64,000 nucleotides of DNA from Franzmannia qiaohouensis (GTDB lineage Bacteria > Pseudomonadota > Gammaproteobacteria > Pseudomonadales > Halomonadaceae). Both the position numbers and the translations under genes were made by a program. Under the pieces are notes generated by a model. It had not been told where the DNA came from. It did no database searches and saw only the letters and a list, made by a program, of their open reading frames with translations. Positions 1 to 7,264 of the stretch are shown one piece after another. How positions within the stretch are numbered: position 1 is the stretch's first letter; each line of letters opens with the position of its first letter. The stretch covers positions 1 to 64,000 of the forward strand of contig NZ_JARWAM010000005.1 in assembly GCF_031451695.1 (NCBI RefSeq). Direction: 5' to 3'.

Positions 1-65
1 CTTTGGTCGGTAAAGCAGGGAGGGTACCGGCGCTGGCCCTCCTGCTTCTACCGGGTGGTCCAAAG
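1..65. repeat. Long imperfect hairpin at window edge
   Basis: Bases 1-6 (CTTTGG) pair with 60-65 (CCAAAG). Bases 8-12 (CGGTA) pair with 49-53. The A/T-flanked GC arm 13-24 pairs with 37-47 with one bulged G. The loop is bases 25-36. The stem may continue to the left of the window. It could be a terminator, an origin or packaging hairpin of the mobile element, or part of a structured RNA; the sequence does not decide between these. There is no T-run directly after it on the plus strand. Confidence 0.5.
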
Positions 66-763
66 TGCTGCGGTTATTCTATGAATCTAGGATCACAGGG
101 GTGATATAGATCTCAATAAAAGTTTACTGGCATACACAATGCTTTGAGCTTGACGGCTTTCTCATTATCTCTCTGATTAAATGGAATTATTTTTTCGAAC
201 TCCGAGAGAACCTCCTCAACATATACCCCCGATAATCATCGTGCCTCGAACAAGGCTGATGCCACCATCAGGATCGGTATTGTGACGGTAATAGTAATAT
301 GCGTCAGCTAAACCATACCCAATAGTAATAACAGGGTAGAGGAGAAAGAGAGATACCCCCCATAGGGAGGAGGCCTACCATAGCCTCCGACCCTCCTTAG
401 GAAGAGATCAGTGGAGATCATTATAGGGAAGGAAGACATCACCATAGGGAAAGGCATGGCAAACAGACCATGCACATTACGGTACCGACAGGAGTAATCA
501 CAACGACATGATGGCAAACGCGACCATCACAATCAGTCCAACACAGAGCATCGCGTTACCAGAGGCGCCCCACACAAGCCCCTACTGACTAGCGCCCCAT
601 AGCGCTGCACATGAGCGTTGTTGTCCCTTGATCGCCATGCGGCCCCTATCGAGGGGGCCAGTGATGACAGACCCACACCCCACCCATGACCACCCTATAG
701 CCACCGCTTTACGGCGGATAGCCGTGTGCGCGTGTGAAATGCATACTGAGCCAGGAGAGACCC
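66..763. other. Long non-coding stretch of the mobile element
   Basis: No open frame here has convincing coding character. A short inverted repeat, GGAGGC at 369-374 and GCCTCC at 383-388, lies in a purine/pyrimidine-biased section (about 340-400). The base composition is more AT-rich than the chromosomal core. It probably contains the promoter of the putative replication gene starting at 764, but I see no clear -35/-10 pair. Confidence 0.4.
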
Positions 764-1450
764 ATGATCATGACAGGCCCCAAGCGCCATCCCGACAATC
801 CCAAGCTGCGCTTCTACTACGACAGTTGGTACAAAGGACTACCGGCTCAGCAGCATGAACTTGGCCCGCTGATCGAGAACTACCTAGAGACCACCTTGCG
901 GGTACTCCAGCACACCACTTCCCAGCAGAACCGCACCTTGGCGTTTCGCCTTGACCTGCGCTTCCCCCAGGCCATGCCGATAGGTCCGATACACGCCGAC
1001 AATGCCTGTCTGAGCCGTTTCTTCTACGCGCTGCGAAAGGAGCTAGATGCAGCAGGCACCAAGTACCACACCGAGATCCGCTATCTGTGGGCCCGTGAGC
1101 AAGACGCTAGCCCCAAGCCTCACTACCACCTGATGCTGCTGCTCAACTACGACGCCTTTTGCTCGCTGGGCTGTTTCTCTCCCTCATTCGGCGGGGGATA
1201 CGAACTGGACAATCTCTATCACCGCTGCGTCCGGGCCTGGAGCTGGGCCATCAACTGGCCCCACCATGCCATGGCAGGGAGGGTTCATGTCGCCACAGAC
1301 AAGCTGACCCAGCAACCCTACGTGTACTGCTTGCACCGCGATGGCGCGGCGACCTTTGCCCAGGTGTTCTACGCCGCCAGCTACCTGTGCAAGGCCTACT
1401 CTAAGCCGATTGCTCAGGGCATACGCTGCCACGATAGCAGCCGCCGGTAG
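764..1450 (+). CDS. YagK/YfjJ (inovirus Gp2-like) putative replication protein
   Basis: This is a 228-residue protein. The start at 764 is chosen because AGGAGA (753-758) sits at correct spacing; an in-frame GTG at 734 has no such signal. The sequence resembles the YagK/YfjJ family found in P4-like satellites and prophages and named after inovirus Gp2. An H-Y-H motif at residues 120-122 follows a charged strand, and a Y-L-C-K motif lies at 207-210. The pair is arranged like the HUH and tyrosine motifs of rolling-circle initiators, so a nicking or replication role is a reasonable inference, not a demonstrated one. The C-terminus ends as family members do, so the gene looks intact. It sits upstream of the YfjI-type gene in the same orientation, about 500 bases away. 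Confidence 0.75.
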   Translation: MIMTGPKRHPDNPKLRFYYDSWYKGLPAQQHELGPLIENYLETTLRVLQHTTSQQNRTLAFRLDLRFPQAMPIGPIHADNACLSRFFYALRKELDAAGTKYHTEIRYLWAREQDASPKPHYHLMLLLNYDAFCSLGCFSPSFGGGYELDNLYHRCVRAWSWAINWPHHAMAGRVHVATDKLTQQPYVYCLHRDGAATFAQVFYAASYLCKAYSKPIAQGIRCHDSSRR

Positions 1451-1952
1451 GCTTCACATTTAAGTGACCTCATCCTTGAGCCATCTGGCAGGTCCCACTG
1501 AGCTCAGATCGGCTCATCACCTGCGTTATGTCGCGTGTTCACCGTCCCCTTTCGACGGTCGGCGACAGTGCCGGACTTCAGGGTAAACAGAATGACAGGC
1601 CAGGCAACTCCATCCAATAGGACTGCATAGAGACATGTATATAACCAAACATTCTAGTGTATTTTTCAACCACCCCCTGCCAGGTTTCCCACAGCCACGC
1701 GGCGTGTGCCCCAGATGTCACTTGAAAACCGGTGATTTTGGCTACCAATAGCAGGAATAACCACATCGTCAGAGCTCATGCTCGCAGCACGATGGTTTAT
1801 GGATAGCATTCCCCCCCTTATGTCAACAGCTATGCTTTTCAGGTTCTCGTCAAATAAGCATTGCTAATCCCATTCATTACTAGGGGTGTCACTCTCTTCA
1901 CTGCCAGACGAATAGGCCTGATGGCAATTTCAACCCCCACAGGAGAGTGACA
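1451..1952. other. Intergenic region within the mobile element
   Basis: About 500 bases without a gene. Visible structure: a 10-base palindrome CTGAGCTCAG near 1498-1507, and an inverted repeat ACCGTC (1541-1546) / GACGGT (1554-1559) with a 7-base loop that could end the upstream transcript. The section 1740-1930 is AT-richer and probably holds the promoter for the gene at 1953. A strong ribosome-binding site AGGAGAG lies at 1941-1947. Confidence 0.4.
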
Positions 1953-3407
1953 ATGAGCTATCCCTTCCAGCCGGTACTGCCTGCCCCCGGCAGCTTCAAC
2001 CCCCTGCGCATCGAACCTACTTTATTATGGCGATCCAGTAATGAGCTGAGCCGCAACTGTCAGGTGCCGATTGATCTCACCTTCCTGACCCTGCTGGGGG
2101 GGGTCGGCATAGTGGCTCAGGGCCGCTACGACGTGAAGATGCCCTATGGCGCGAGCAAGCCCCCCTCACTCAACGTGCTGGGCGTGGCAGGCTCTGGTGA
2201 GGGCAAATCCATCCTTATCGAAAAAGTGACGCATCCCATTCACGAGGAGCAGCGCAAACAGCGCCGGGAGTGGCGTAAACGGCTGGATGCCTATCTGGGA
2301 GAGCTGGAGGAGTGGCGCACCGAGGTGAAGGTATTGACCCAGGCGATCTACCGAAAGCAGACCAAAGGTGGTATAGCGGAGCATGAACGTCGATTGCTGC
2401 AAGAACTGCATCAGCGTAAGCCCGAGCCTCCCCGCGAGTTCCGGCTGATCTATCAGGACACCTCACCGGAAGCACTCTTTCTGGGAATGGAAAAAGCGAT
2501 TCCAACCGCCGCTCTGGCCACTGACGAGGCGGAGATCTTTTTCAAGGGCGCCATGAACCGGGCACGCGGCCACATCAGCACCCTGTGGAGTGGCGGCAGC
2601 GCGCTCATCACAAGGGCCACCAAGGAAGATATCGTGCTGGACGATGCCCGCCTGATGCTGCTGCTGATGGTGCAGCCCGGCATCCTGCAAAAGTACATGG
2701 AAACCCAGGGTCAGCAGGCAAGAGGTTCTGGCATGCTCGCCCGCTTCATCGTCTGCGCACCGCCATCATTTCGTGGTCAGCGTTTCTACTCGCTGCACAC
2801 TCCTCAAGAACAGGAGGCCTGGAAGGAGGCTGAGTCACGGCTTGCCACCTTGACGCAGGAGAACCTGATTTTGGTCCAGTCGCCGGACACGCCGCGAGAA
2901 GTGCTGGAATTTACACAGCAGGGGGCAGCCTGTTGGATACAGGTGGCCAATGAAATCGAGCAACAAATGGGGCCAGGCGGGTATTTCGAGGAGTGCCCCG
3001 ATCATGGTTCGAAGCTTGCAGAAAATGTGGCTCGCGTAGCGGCCTTGATACATATTTTTGAAGGCTACGAGGGGGGGATAATCCCCGAGACAGTACTGAT
3101 GGGAATGGACATTTGTCTCTACTTCTCCGGCCATTTCCGGCAGGTGTTCATGCCACCTCCCCAGGAAGAACAAGATGCCTATCGCCTATCAGAATGGTTT
3201 AATGAACTCCGGCAGTTCAACTGGCGTGTCATGCGCTACAACGATGCGCGCCAAAGAGCCCCACGTCCGCTGCGTGATAAAAAGCGCCTCAAAAACGCTC
3301 TGGACGTGCTGATAGCTCGACAGCAGGTATGGGTGTTTAATCACAACCGAACACGTTACATCGACTTGATGCCTTGGCAAGGGCCGCCAGACCTGAGCAC
3401 TCTCTGA
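1953..3407 (+). CDS. YfjI/DUF3987-family NTPase
   Basis: A 484-residue protein of the YfjI/DUF3987 type, common in P4-like satellites, prophages and genomic islands and usually thought to act in element replication as a helicase- or primase-associated NTPase. Residues 77-86 (GVAGSGEGKS) form a Walker A-like loop. A charged coiled-coil-like stretch follows at about 95-160, as is usual in this family. The C-terminal part is basic and may fold as a winged helix. The ATG at 1953 is preferred over the GTG at 1947 because AGGAGAG (1941-1947) is spaced for it. No partner primase is present in the window. The biochemical role is known only from family context. Confidence 0.75.
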   Translation: MSYPFQPVLPAPGSFNPLRIEPTLLWRSSNELSRNCQVPIDLTFLTLLGGVGIVAQGRYDVKMPYGASKPPSLNVLGVAGSGEGKSILIEKVTHPIHEEQRKQRREWRKRLDAYLGELEEWRTEVKVLTQAIYRKQTKGGIAEHERRLLQELHQRKPEPPREFRLIYQDTSPEALFLGMEKAIPTAALATDEAEIFFKGAMNRARGHISTLWSGGSALITRATKEDIVLDDARLMLLLMVQPGILQKYMETQGQQARGSGMLARFIVCAPPSFRGQRFYSLHTPQEQEAWKEAESRLATLTQENLILVQSPDTPREVLEFTQQGAACWIQVANEIEQQMGPGGYFEECPDHGSKLAENVARVAALIHIFEGYEGGIIPETVLMGMDICLYFSGHFRQVFMPPPQEEQDAYRLSEWFNELRQFNWRVMRYNDARQRAPRPLRDKKRLKNALDVLIARQQVWVFNHNRTRYIDLMPWQGPPDLSTL

Positions 3408-3587
3408 TTCTCGCTTTAACTTGTCGCCCACCCAGGGCGGCAAGGCTTTTCCAGCTGGGAGTTTAATATAGCTCACCACGGCTCAATCGTAGGGTGAGTA
3501 GGAGTCACGCCTGCCTCCTTGCACATTAGCAACTGTCCCCTATACATATGCCGATCTTATATTCACAAACATCACCAGCCACTATAC

Positions 3588-4316
3588 TCACCCGCCACGG
3601 GAACGAGAGTTGTTTTTATAGATGCTAGCCACATCTTTATTTTCATCTATCAATATAATAACCTCATGCTGAAGATCATCTCCTTTTTTTGAAATGGGAA
3701 AATTTTGCTCCTCCGCAATTTCTTCAATTTTCTTTCCGATAATTTCGGCTGTGTCATACATATTTGACCACCCCTTTTTTCTCTGGGGGTGGTGTTCCAA
3801 CTGTGACTTCACCAGACACTTCAACAATGTTTTCTCTTCATTTCTTTTAGAGGATTTTGCTTCACCTCCCATCTTGGCTCGCTTAGATTCAAATTGAGCA
3901 ATTCTTCCAAAAAAATCTTCGGCAAATGCCCAATGATAGAAACCCCAGCCCAAAGTTTCACCCATCTCAACAGTCAACTCAATCATTCGTCTCTTATTAT
4001 AATCCCTTTCACCTCTTTCTGACCATAGATCATAATGCTCATGATAAAGGGATCCAAAATAGACCACTTGAGTCAGTGAAGCACGCCTATGGTAGCGCAT
4101 CTCTTCTCTCAACTTCATCTTTTCATCAAGCACCTCGAACTCCACAATTTTCCAATAATCTTTCGGGTTGATATTTCCCGAAACGATATTATCTCTAATC
4201 TCATATAACGGGGGGTCACTACTAATACCATTATGAGCCAACCTCCTATCTCTAAGAACCTTTCTAAGTTGTATACACTTCTCCATCAAGGCCGTAACAA
4301 TATCCAATGAAACCAT
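3588..4316 (-). CDS. AT-rich orphan protein of unknown function
   Basis: A 242-residue, soluble, highly charged protein that I do not recognise. The start is set by a near-perfect ribosome-binding site, AAAGGAGGG (4321-4329, minus strand), four bases upstream of ATG at 4316; the frame stays open to 4409 but nothing supports an earlier start. Codon use is AT-rich, unlike the flanking phage-type genes and strongly unlike the chromosome, which indicates recent acquisition. Residues about 1-25 look helical (signature MVSLDIVTALMEKC). The middle is rich in aromatic residues (WGFYHWAF) and the C-terminus is Lys/Glu-rich. No membrane segment, signal peptide or nuclease motif is evident. It is opposite in orientation to the rest of the element, in the position where satellites often carry cargo such as defence genes; that role is only a hypothesis. 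Confidence 0.7.
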   Translation of the reverse strand: MVSLDIVTALMEKCIQLRKVLRDRRLAHNGISSDPPLYEIRDNIVSGNINPKDYWKIVEFEVLDEKMKLREEMRYHRRASLTQVVYFGSLYHEHYDLWSERGERDYNKRRMIELTVEMGETLGWGFYHWAFAEDFFGRIAQFESKRAKMGGEAKSSKRNEEKTLLKCLVKSQLEHHPQRKKGWSNMYDTAEIIGKKIEEIAEEQNFPISKKGDDLQHEVIILIDENKDVASIYKNNSRSRGG

Positions 4317-4431
4317 TTTACCCTCCTTTGTAAAAGTACAAGACACAGCATTAGAAGAGCCACAGAATAATCCCATATTGTAAATGAAATGCTCACCCCC
4401 TTCTACCATAAACCTATGAAAATCTAACGCT

Positions 4432-4458
4432 GATATTCCCCACGGTTAGGGGAATATC
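4432..4458. repeat. Perfect 10-bp inverted repeat, candidate operator
   Basis: GATATTCCCC (4432-4441) and GGGGAATATC (4449-4458) are exact reverse complements around a 7-base centre. The repeat lies about 115 bases upstream of the orphan gene start (4316, minus strand) and about 230 bases upstream of the excisionase-like gene (4688, plus strand), so it sits in a divergent regulatory region. It has no T-run, which makes an operator or protein-binding site more likely than a terminator. Confidence 0.55.
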
Positions 4459-4656
4459 TTGCCACAGATGAAATCGAAGCTGATTACATCAGGTGCAGCT
4501 CTATAAAAATAATGCTGCAATTATTCTAAGGCATGTCGTGCTACTCCTTGACCAAGGCCTCTATATCACACACAAAAAACCAGGTCAATGCCCTGCTTGT
4601 TTTGTAGAAGCAAAAAAAAGCTCAACAATTCAATCAATCCCTACGCCTCGTCATGA

Positions 4657-4673
4657 TTTCTCAAACTGAGAAA
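4657..4673 (+). promoter_or_regulatory. Operator-like palindrome before xis
   Basis: TTTCTCA (4657-4663) and TGAGAAA (4667-4673) are exact reverse complements around AAC. The site ends 14 bases before the ATG at 4688, where a repressor or the HTH protein itself could control the excisionase-integrase transcript. The regulatory role is inferred from position. Confidence 0.45.
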
Positions 4674-4687
4674 CTAGAGTCGAGATC

Positions 4688-5026
4688 ATGAACAAAGCAT
4701 TACTCCGACCAGAACAAGTGGCTGCAAGGCTAGGAATGAGCCTGAGCTGGGTCTACGGCAACAAGCACCGCATCGGCTTCGTCCAAATAGGCACAGCAGT
4801 GCGCTTTGAGCAAAGCGCCGTTGAGAGGTACGCTGAGAGCTGCAAGCGCGGCCCTCAGCCTGAGGAACGCGAAACATGGGAATCACAGTCAGATACAGGG
4901 AAAAGAGGAACCGTTGGGTGGTCACGGAAACGTACCACGGTCACCGATATCAACGAACGTTTGCAGGGAATCGAGAAGGGGAGCGCCAGGCGCGGGAGTA
5001 TGCAGCGAAGCGTCAGGCAGAGCTGA
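4688..5026 (+). CDS. Excisionase/AlpA-like helix-turn-helix protein
   Basis: A 112-residue protein whose residues 5-52 form an excisionase-type (MerR/HTH_17-like) DNA-binding domain: a helix entering with LLRPEQVAARLG, a recognition part around LSWVYG, and a wing with GTAVRFEQSAVERY. Such proteins act as excisionases or as activators of integrase genes. The last ~50 residues overlap the start of the integrase in another frame (4876-5026) and look low in conserved character, so the functional part is probably the N-terminal domain. An overlap this long is unusual. The stop is clear, but a sequence error or a recent loss of an earlier stop is possible. Confidence 0.7.
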   Translation: MNKALLRPEQVAARLGMSLSWVYGNKHRIGFVQIGTAVRFEQSAVERYAESCKRGPQPEERETWESQSDTGKRGTVGWSRKRTTVTDINERLQGIEKGSARRGSMQRSVRQS

Positions 5027-5892
5027 ACGAAGCAGCTTTCCAGGGAGAGGCCATGGGGCGCCAACCGCGGCGCACCTTTATCGAGGGGCTCGAAAGATGG
5101 ATCGACGAGTACGACGTGGCCAGTCAGGCGAAGGCCATTCGCCCAGTGGCTCGCTACATGGGCGACCGGGTACTACTCGGAATGGACAGCGTCGACAAGG
5201 CTCGCGAGATGGCCCGAGACCTTCGCAAGCAGGGGCGCGCGCAGAGCACCATCAACAATCATCTGCAGGTGGTCAAACGGGTGCTGAACCTTGCCTATCG
5301 GGAATGGGGATGGCTAGATCGCCCCGTGGGCGACAAGATCCGCAAGAAGATGCCAAAGAACGAACGGCATGTGTACCTGACCATCGAGCAGGTGAGTCAG
5401 CTGCTGCACGCCATCCCCGATCAATCGATTGTCGAGAAGCGGGTGATCGCCCTGGCAGCACTCACCGGGCTACGTCAGGGTGAGCTGCTGGCTCTGGACC
5501 CTCAGAACGTCCAAGGTGGTCGCATTCTGCTGCGACCAGACCAGACGAAGAGCGGCAAGGCCCGGGTGGTGCCGGTACCAGAGGACGCACGGGCATGGCT
5601 GGAGGATCTGCCGTTCGCTACGACCTACTCTCGACTGCGAACGGTGTGGGAACATGCCCGCCAGGCCGTTGGGCGGCCCGATCTACGCTTTCACGACCTG
5701 CGTCACAGCTATGCCAGCATGCTGGCCCAAGCCGGTGAGAGCATGACCACGGTGCGCGATCTGCTGGGGCATTCCAGCCTGATCGTCACCAGCCGCTACT
5801 CGCACATGTTCGATGCGGGACTGGACGATATCGGCTCCCGCCTGCCGAGCTTGAGCGGGGCCTTCTGCGACCAAACTGCGACCACACACTAG
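4876..5892 (+). CDS. Tyrosine-family site-specific integrase
   Basis: A 338-residue phage-type integrase. Residues 1-55 form an arm-binding-type N-terminus, about 65-150 the SAM-like core-binding domain, and about 165-315 the catalytic domain. Catalytic residues are visible: Arg200 in TGLRQGE, Lys225 in the beta-hairpin, His273-Leu-Arg276 in HDLRH, His299 in LGHS and the nucleophile Tyr308 in SRYSH. It would integrate and excise the element. The gene ends 53 bases before the 3' end of tRNA-Leu(CAA), the usual geometry for integration into a tRNA 3' end. The start ATG (4876) is preceded by TGAGGAA. Confidence 0.93.
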   Translation: MGITVRYREKRNRWVVTETYHGHRYQRTFAGNREGERQAREYAAKRQAELNEAAFQGEAMGRQPRRTFIEGLERWIDEYDVASQAKAIRPVARYMGDRVLLGMDSVDKAREMARDLRKQGRAQSTINNHLQVVKRVLNLAYREWGWLDRPVGDKIRKKMPKNERHVYLTIEQVSQLLHAIPDQSIVEKRVIALAALTGLRQGELLALDPQNVQGGRILLRPDQTKSGKARVVPVPEDARAWLEDLPFATTYSRLRTVWEHARQAVGRPDLRFHDLRHSYASMLAQAGESMTTVRDLLGHSSLIVTSRYSHMFDAGLDDIGSRLPSLSGAFCDQTATTH

Positions 5893-5913
5893 AAATAGGG
5901 AGGGTAGAAACAC

Positions 5914-5941
5914 AAACAGCCGGTCGTAAGCGACTGTTTTT
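5914..5941 (+). terminator. Probable terminator after integrase
   Basis: AAACAG (5914-5919) plus TCG pair with CGACTGTTT (5931-5939), with CCGG bulged, and five T residues follow (5937-5941). It can end the integrase transcript on the plus strand. Its position is also directly downstream of the tRNA gene on the minus strand, where it may serve tRNA 3' termination. Confidence 0.45.
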
Positions 5942-5945
5942 CAAA

Positions 5946-6032
5946 TGGTACCGGCGGTCGGACTCGAACCGACAAGGGCTTGCACCCGGCGGATTTTGAA
6001 TCCGCTGCGTCTACCAATTCCGCCACGCCGGC
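5946..6032 (-). tRNA. leuX: tRNA-Leu(CAA)
   Basis: An 87-nt class II tRNA with a long variable arm. The acceptor stem is GCCGGCG paired with CGCCGGT, the anticodon loop is TTCAAAA giving anticodon CAA, the T-arm carries GTTCGAGTC, and CCA is encoded at 5946-5948. It is the equivalent of E. coli leuX, a well-known integration site of P4-like elements. The adjacent integrase fits this. Confidence 0.95.
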
Positions 6033-6044
6033 AACGCGCGATGC

Positions 6045-6072
6045 ATTATACGTGGGCCGCTTGGCAGGTCAA
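6045..6072 (-). promoter_or_regulatory. Promoter of tRNA-Leu
   Basis: On the minus strand, TTGACC (6072-6067) and TATAAT (6050-6045) are separated by 16 bases, 12 bases before the tRNA 5' end at 6032. A GC-rich discriminator (GCATCGCGCG) follows the -10, typical of stringently controlled stable RNA promoters. Confidence 0.75.
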
Positions 6073-6081
6073 TCGGGCGGC

Positions 6082-6110
6082 CTGACTTTGCGCGGTGAAA
6101 CGGGTATCCT
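6082..6110 (+). promoter_or_regulatory. Candidate promoter of queA-tgt
   Basis: CTGACT (6082-6087) and TATCCT (6105-6110) are spaced by 17 bases; each matches four of six sigma-70 consensus bases. They lie 79 bases upstream of the queA start and back-to-back with the tRNA-Leu promoter. Confidence 0.4.
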
Positions 6111-6188
6111 GTGCCGCTTGTCCAGGCGGTCGAGTCGGCGGCTGTGGGCAAGGTATCGATGCCACTATCACTGCGAGTCATGGCCTTC

Positions 6189-7229
6189 ATGCTGCGTGCC
6201 GATTTCCATTACGACCTCCCCGAGGAGCTGATCGCTCGCTATCCTTCCGAGCAGCGCAGCGACTGTCGTCTGCTGTGCGTCGACGGTGCCAGCGGGGCGC
6301 TCAGCCACCGCCGCTTTCCCGACCTGCTCGAGCTGCTCGAGCCCGGCGACCTGCTGGTATTCAACGACACCCGGGTGATTCCGGCGCGCCTGCACGGCCA
6401 CAAGGCCAGCGGCGGCAAGGTGGAGATGCTGCTGGAGCGCCCGCTGGACGCTCACCGCGGCCTGGCCCACATCCGCGCCAGCAAGTCTCCCAAGCCGGGC
6501 ACCGAGCTGATCTTCGAGGGCGACGTGCGCGCGGTGGTCGAGGGCCGCCGCGAGGCGCTGTTCGAGCTGCGCTTCCTCGGCGAGACGCCGATGATCACGC
6601 TGCTCGAGCGCCACGGCCATATGCCGCTGCCGCCGTATATCACCCGCGAGGATGAGCTCGCCGACCGTGAGCGCTACCAGACCGTCTATGCCCGTCGCGA
6701 TGGCGCGGTGGCCGCACCCACCGCGGGGCTGCACTTCGATGAGCCGCTGCTCGAGGCACTGGCCGACAAGGGCGTGGAGAGCGCCTTCGTGACCCTGCAC
6801 GTCGGCGCCGGCACCTTCCAGCCGGTGCGCGCCGACGATATCCGCGACCACCATATGCACAGCGAGTGGATCGAGGTCGACGAGGCCGCCTGCGCCAAGG
6901 TGCAGGCGGCCCGCGCCGCGGGCCGGCGGGTGATCGCGGTGGGCACCACCAGCGTGCGCTGCCTGGAGTCGGCGTGCCAGAAGAGCGGCAGCGGCGAGAT
7001 CGCTCCCTATCGCGGCGAGACCGATATCTTCATCTACCCCGGCTATGAGTGGCTGTGCGTCGACGCCCTGATCACCAACTTCCACCTGCCGGAGTCGACG
7101 CTGCTGATGCTGGTATCGTCCTTTACCGGCTATGACACCATGATGGCGGCCTACCGCGAGGCGGTGGCCGAGCGCTACGCCTTTTTCAGCTACGGCGATG
7201 CCATGCTGTTGACGCGCAAGACGCCTTGA
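6189..7229 (+). CDS. queA: S-adenosylmethionine:tRNA ribosyltransferase-isomerase
   Basis: QueA moves the ribosyl part of S-adenosylmethionine onto the preQ1 base in tRNA, forming epoxyqueuosine in the queuosine pathway. The 346-residue product matches the family along its whole length, including NDTRVIPARL, IRASKSPKPG, GHMPLPPYI, the APTAGLHF block, VTLHVGAGTFQPV, VGTTSVR and the C-terminal TNFHLPESTLLMLVS. The start at 6189 (MLRADFHYDLP) aligns with the usual N-terminus; upstream in-frame starts at 6111 and 6180 would add unconserved residues. It is followed after 35 bases by tgt, the other tRNA-side enzyme of the same pathway, so the two are probably one transcript. Confidence 0.96.
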   Translation: MLRADFHYDLPEELIARYPSEQRSDCRLLCVDGASGALSHRRFPDLLELLEPGDLLVFNDTRVIPARLHGHKASGGKVEMLLERPLDAHRGLAHIRASKSPKPGTELIFEGDVRAVVEGRREALFELRFLGETPMITLLERHGHMPLPPYITREDELADRERYQTVYARRDGAVAAPTAGLHFDEPLLEALADKGVESAFVTLHVGAGTFQPVRADDIRDHHMHSEWIEVDEAACAKVQAARAAGRRVIAVGTTSVRCLESACQKSGSGEIAPYRGETDIFIYPGYEWLCVDALITNFHLPESTLLMLVSSFTGYDTMMAAYREAVAERYAFFSYGDAMLLTRKTP

Positions 7230-7264
7230 GTCGCCAAGCCGCTCAGTGAGAAAACGAGATTTCC

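Larger units (their letters stand above)
4317..4687. promoter_or_regulatory. Divergent regulatory region between orphan gene and xis/int
   Basis: This AT-rich, 371-base stretch must hold the promoters for the leftward orphan gene and the rightward excisionase-integrase pair. Besides the 27-base palindrome it contains CCTTGACCAAGG near 4547-4558 and a second exact inverted repeat at 4657-4673. No single -35/-10 pair stands out enough to call. Confidence 0.45.

Noticed and set aside
308..517. Short minus-strand frame in the left non-coding stretch
   Set aside because: No ribosome-binding site and low-complexity residues (repeated Ser, Pro, Leu).
628..858. Short plus-strand frame upstream of and overlapping the Gp2/YagK-like gene
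   Set aside because: No clear ribosome-binding site and no excisionase or AlpA features, although a small protein here cannot be fully excluded.
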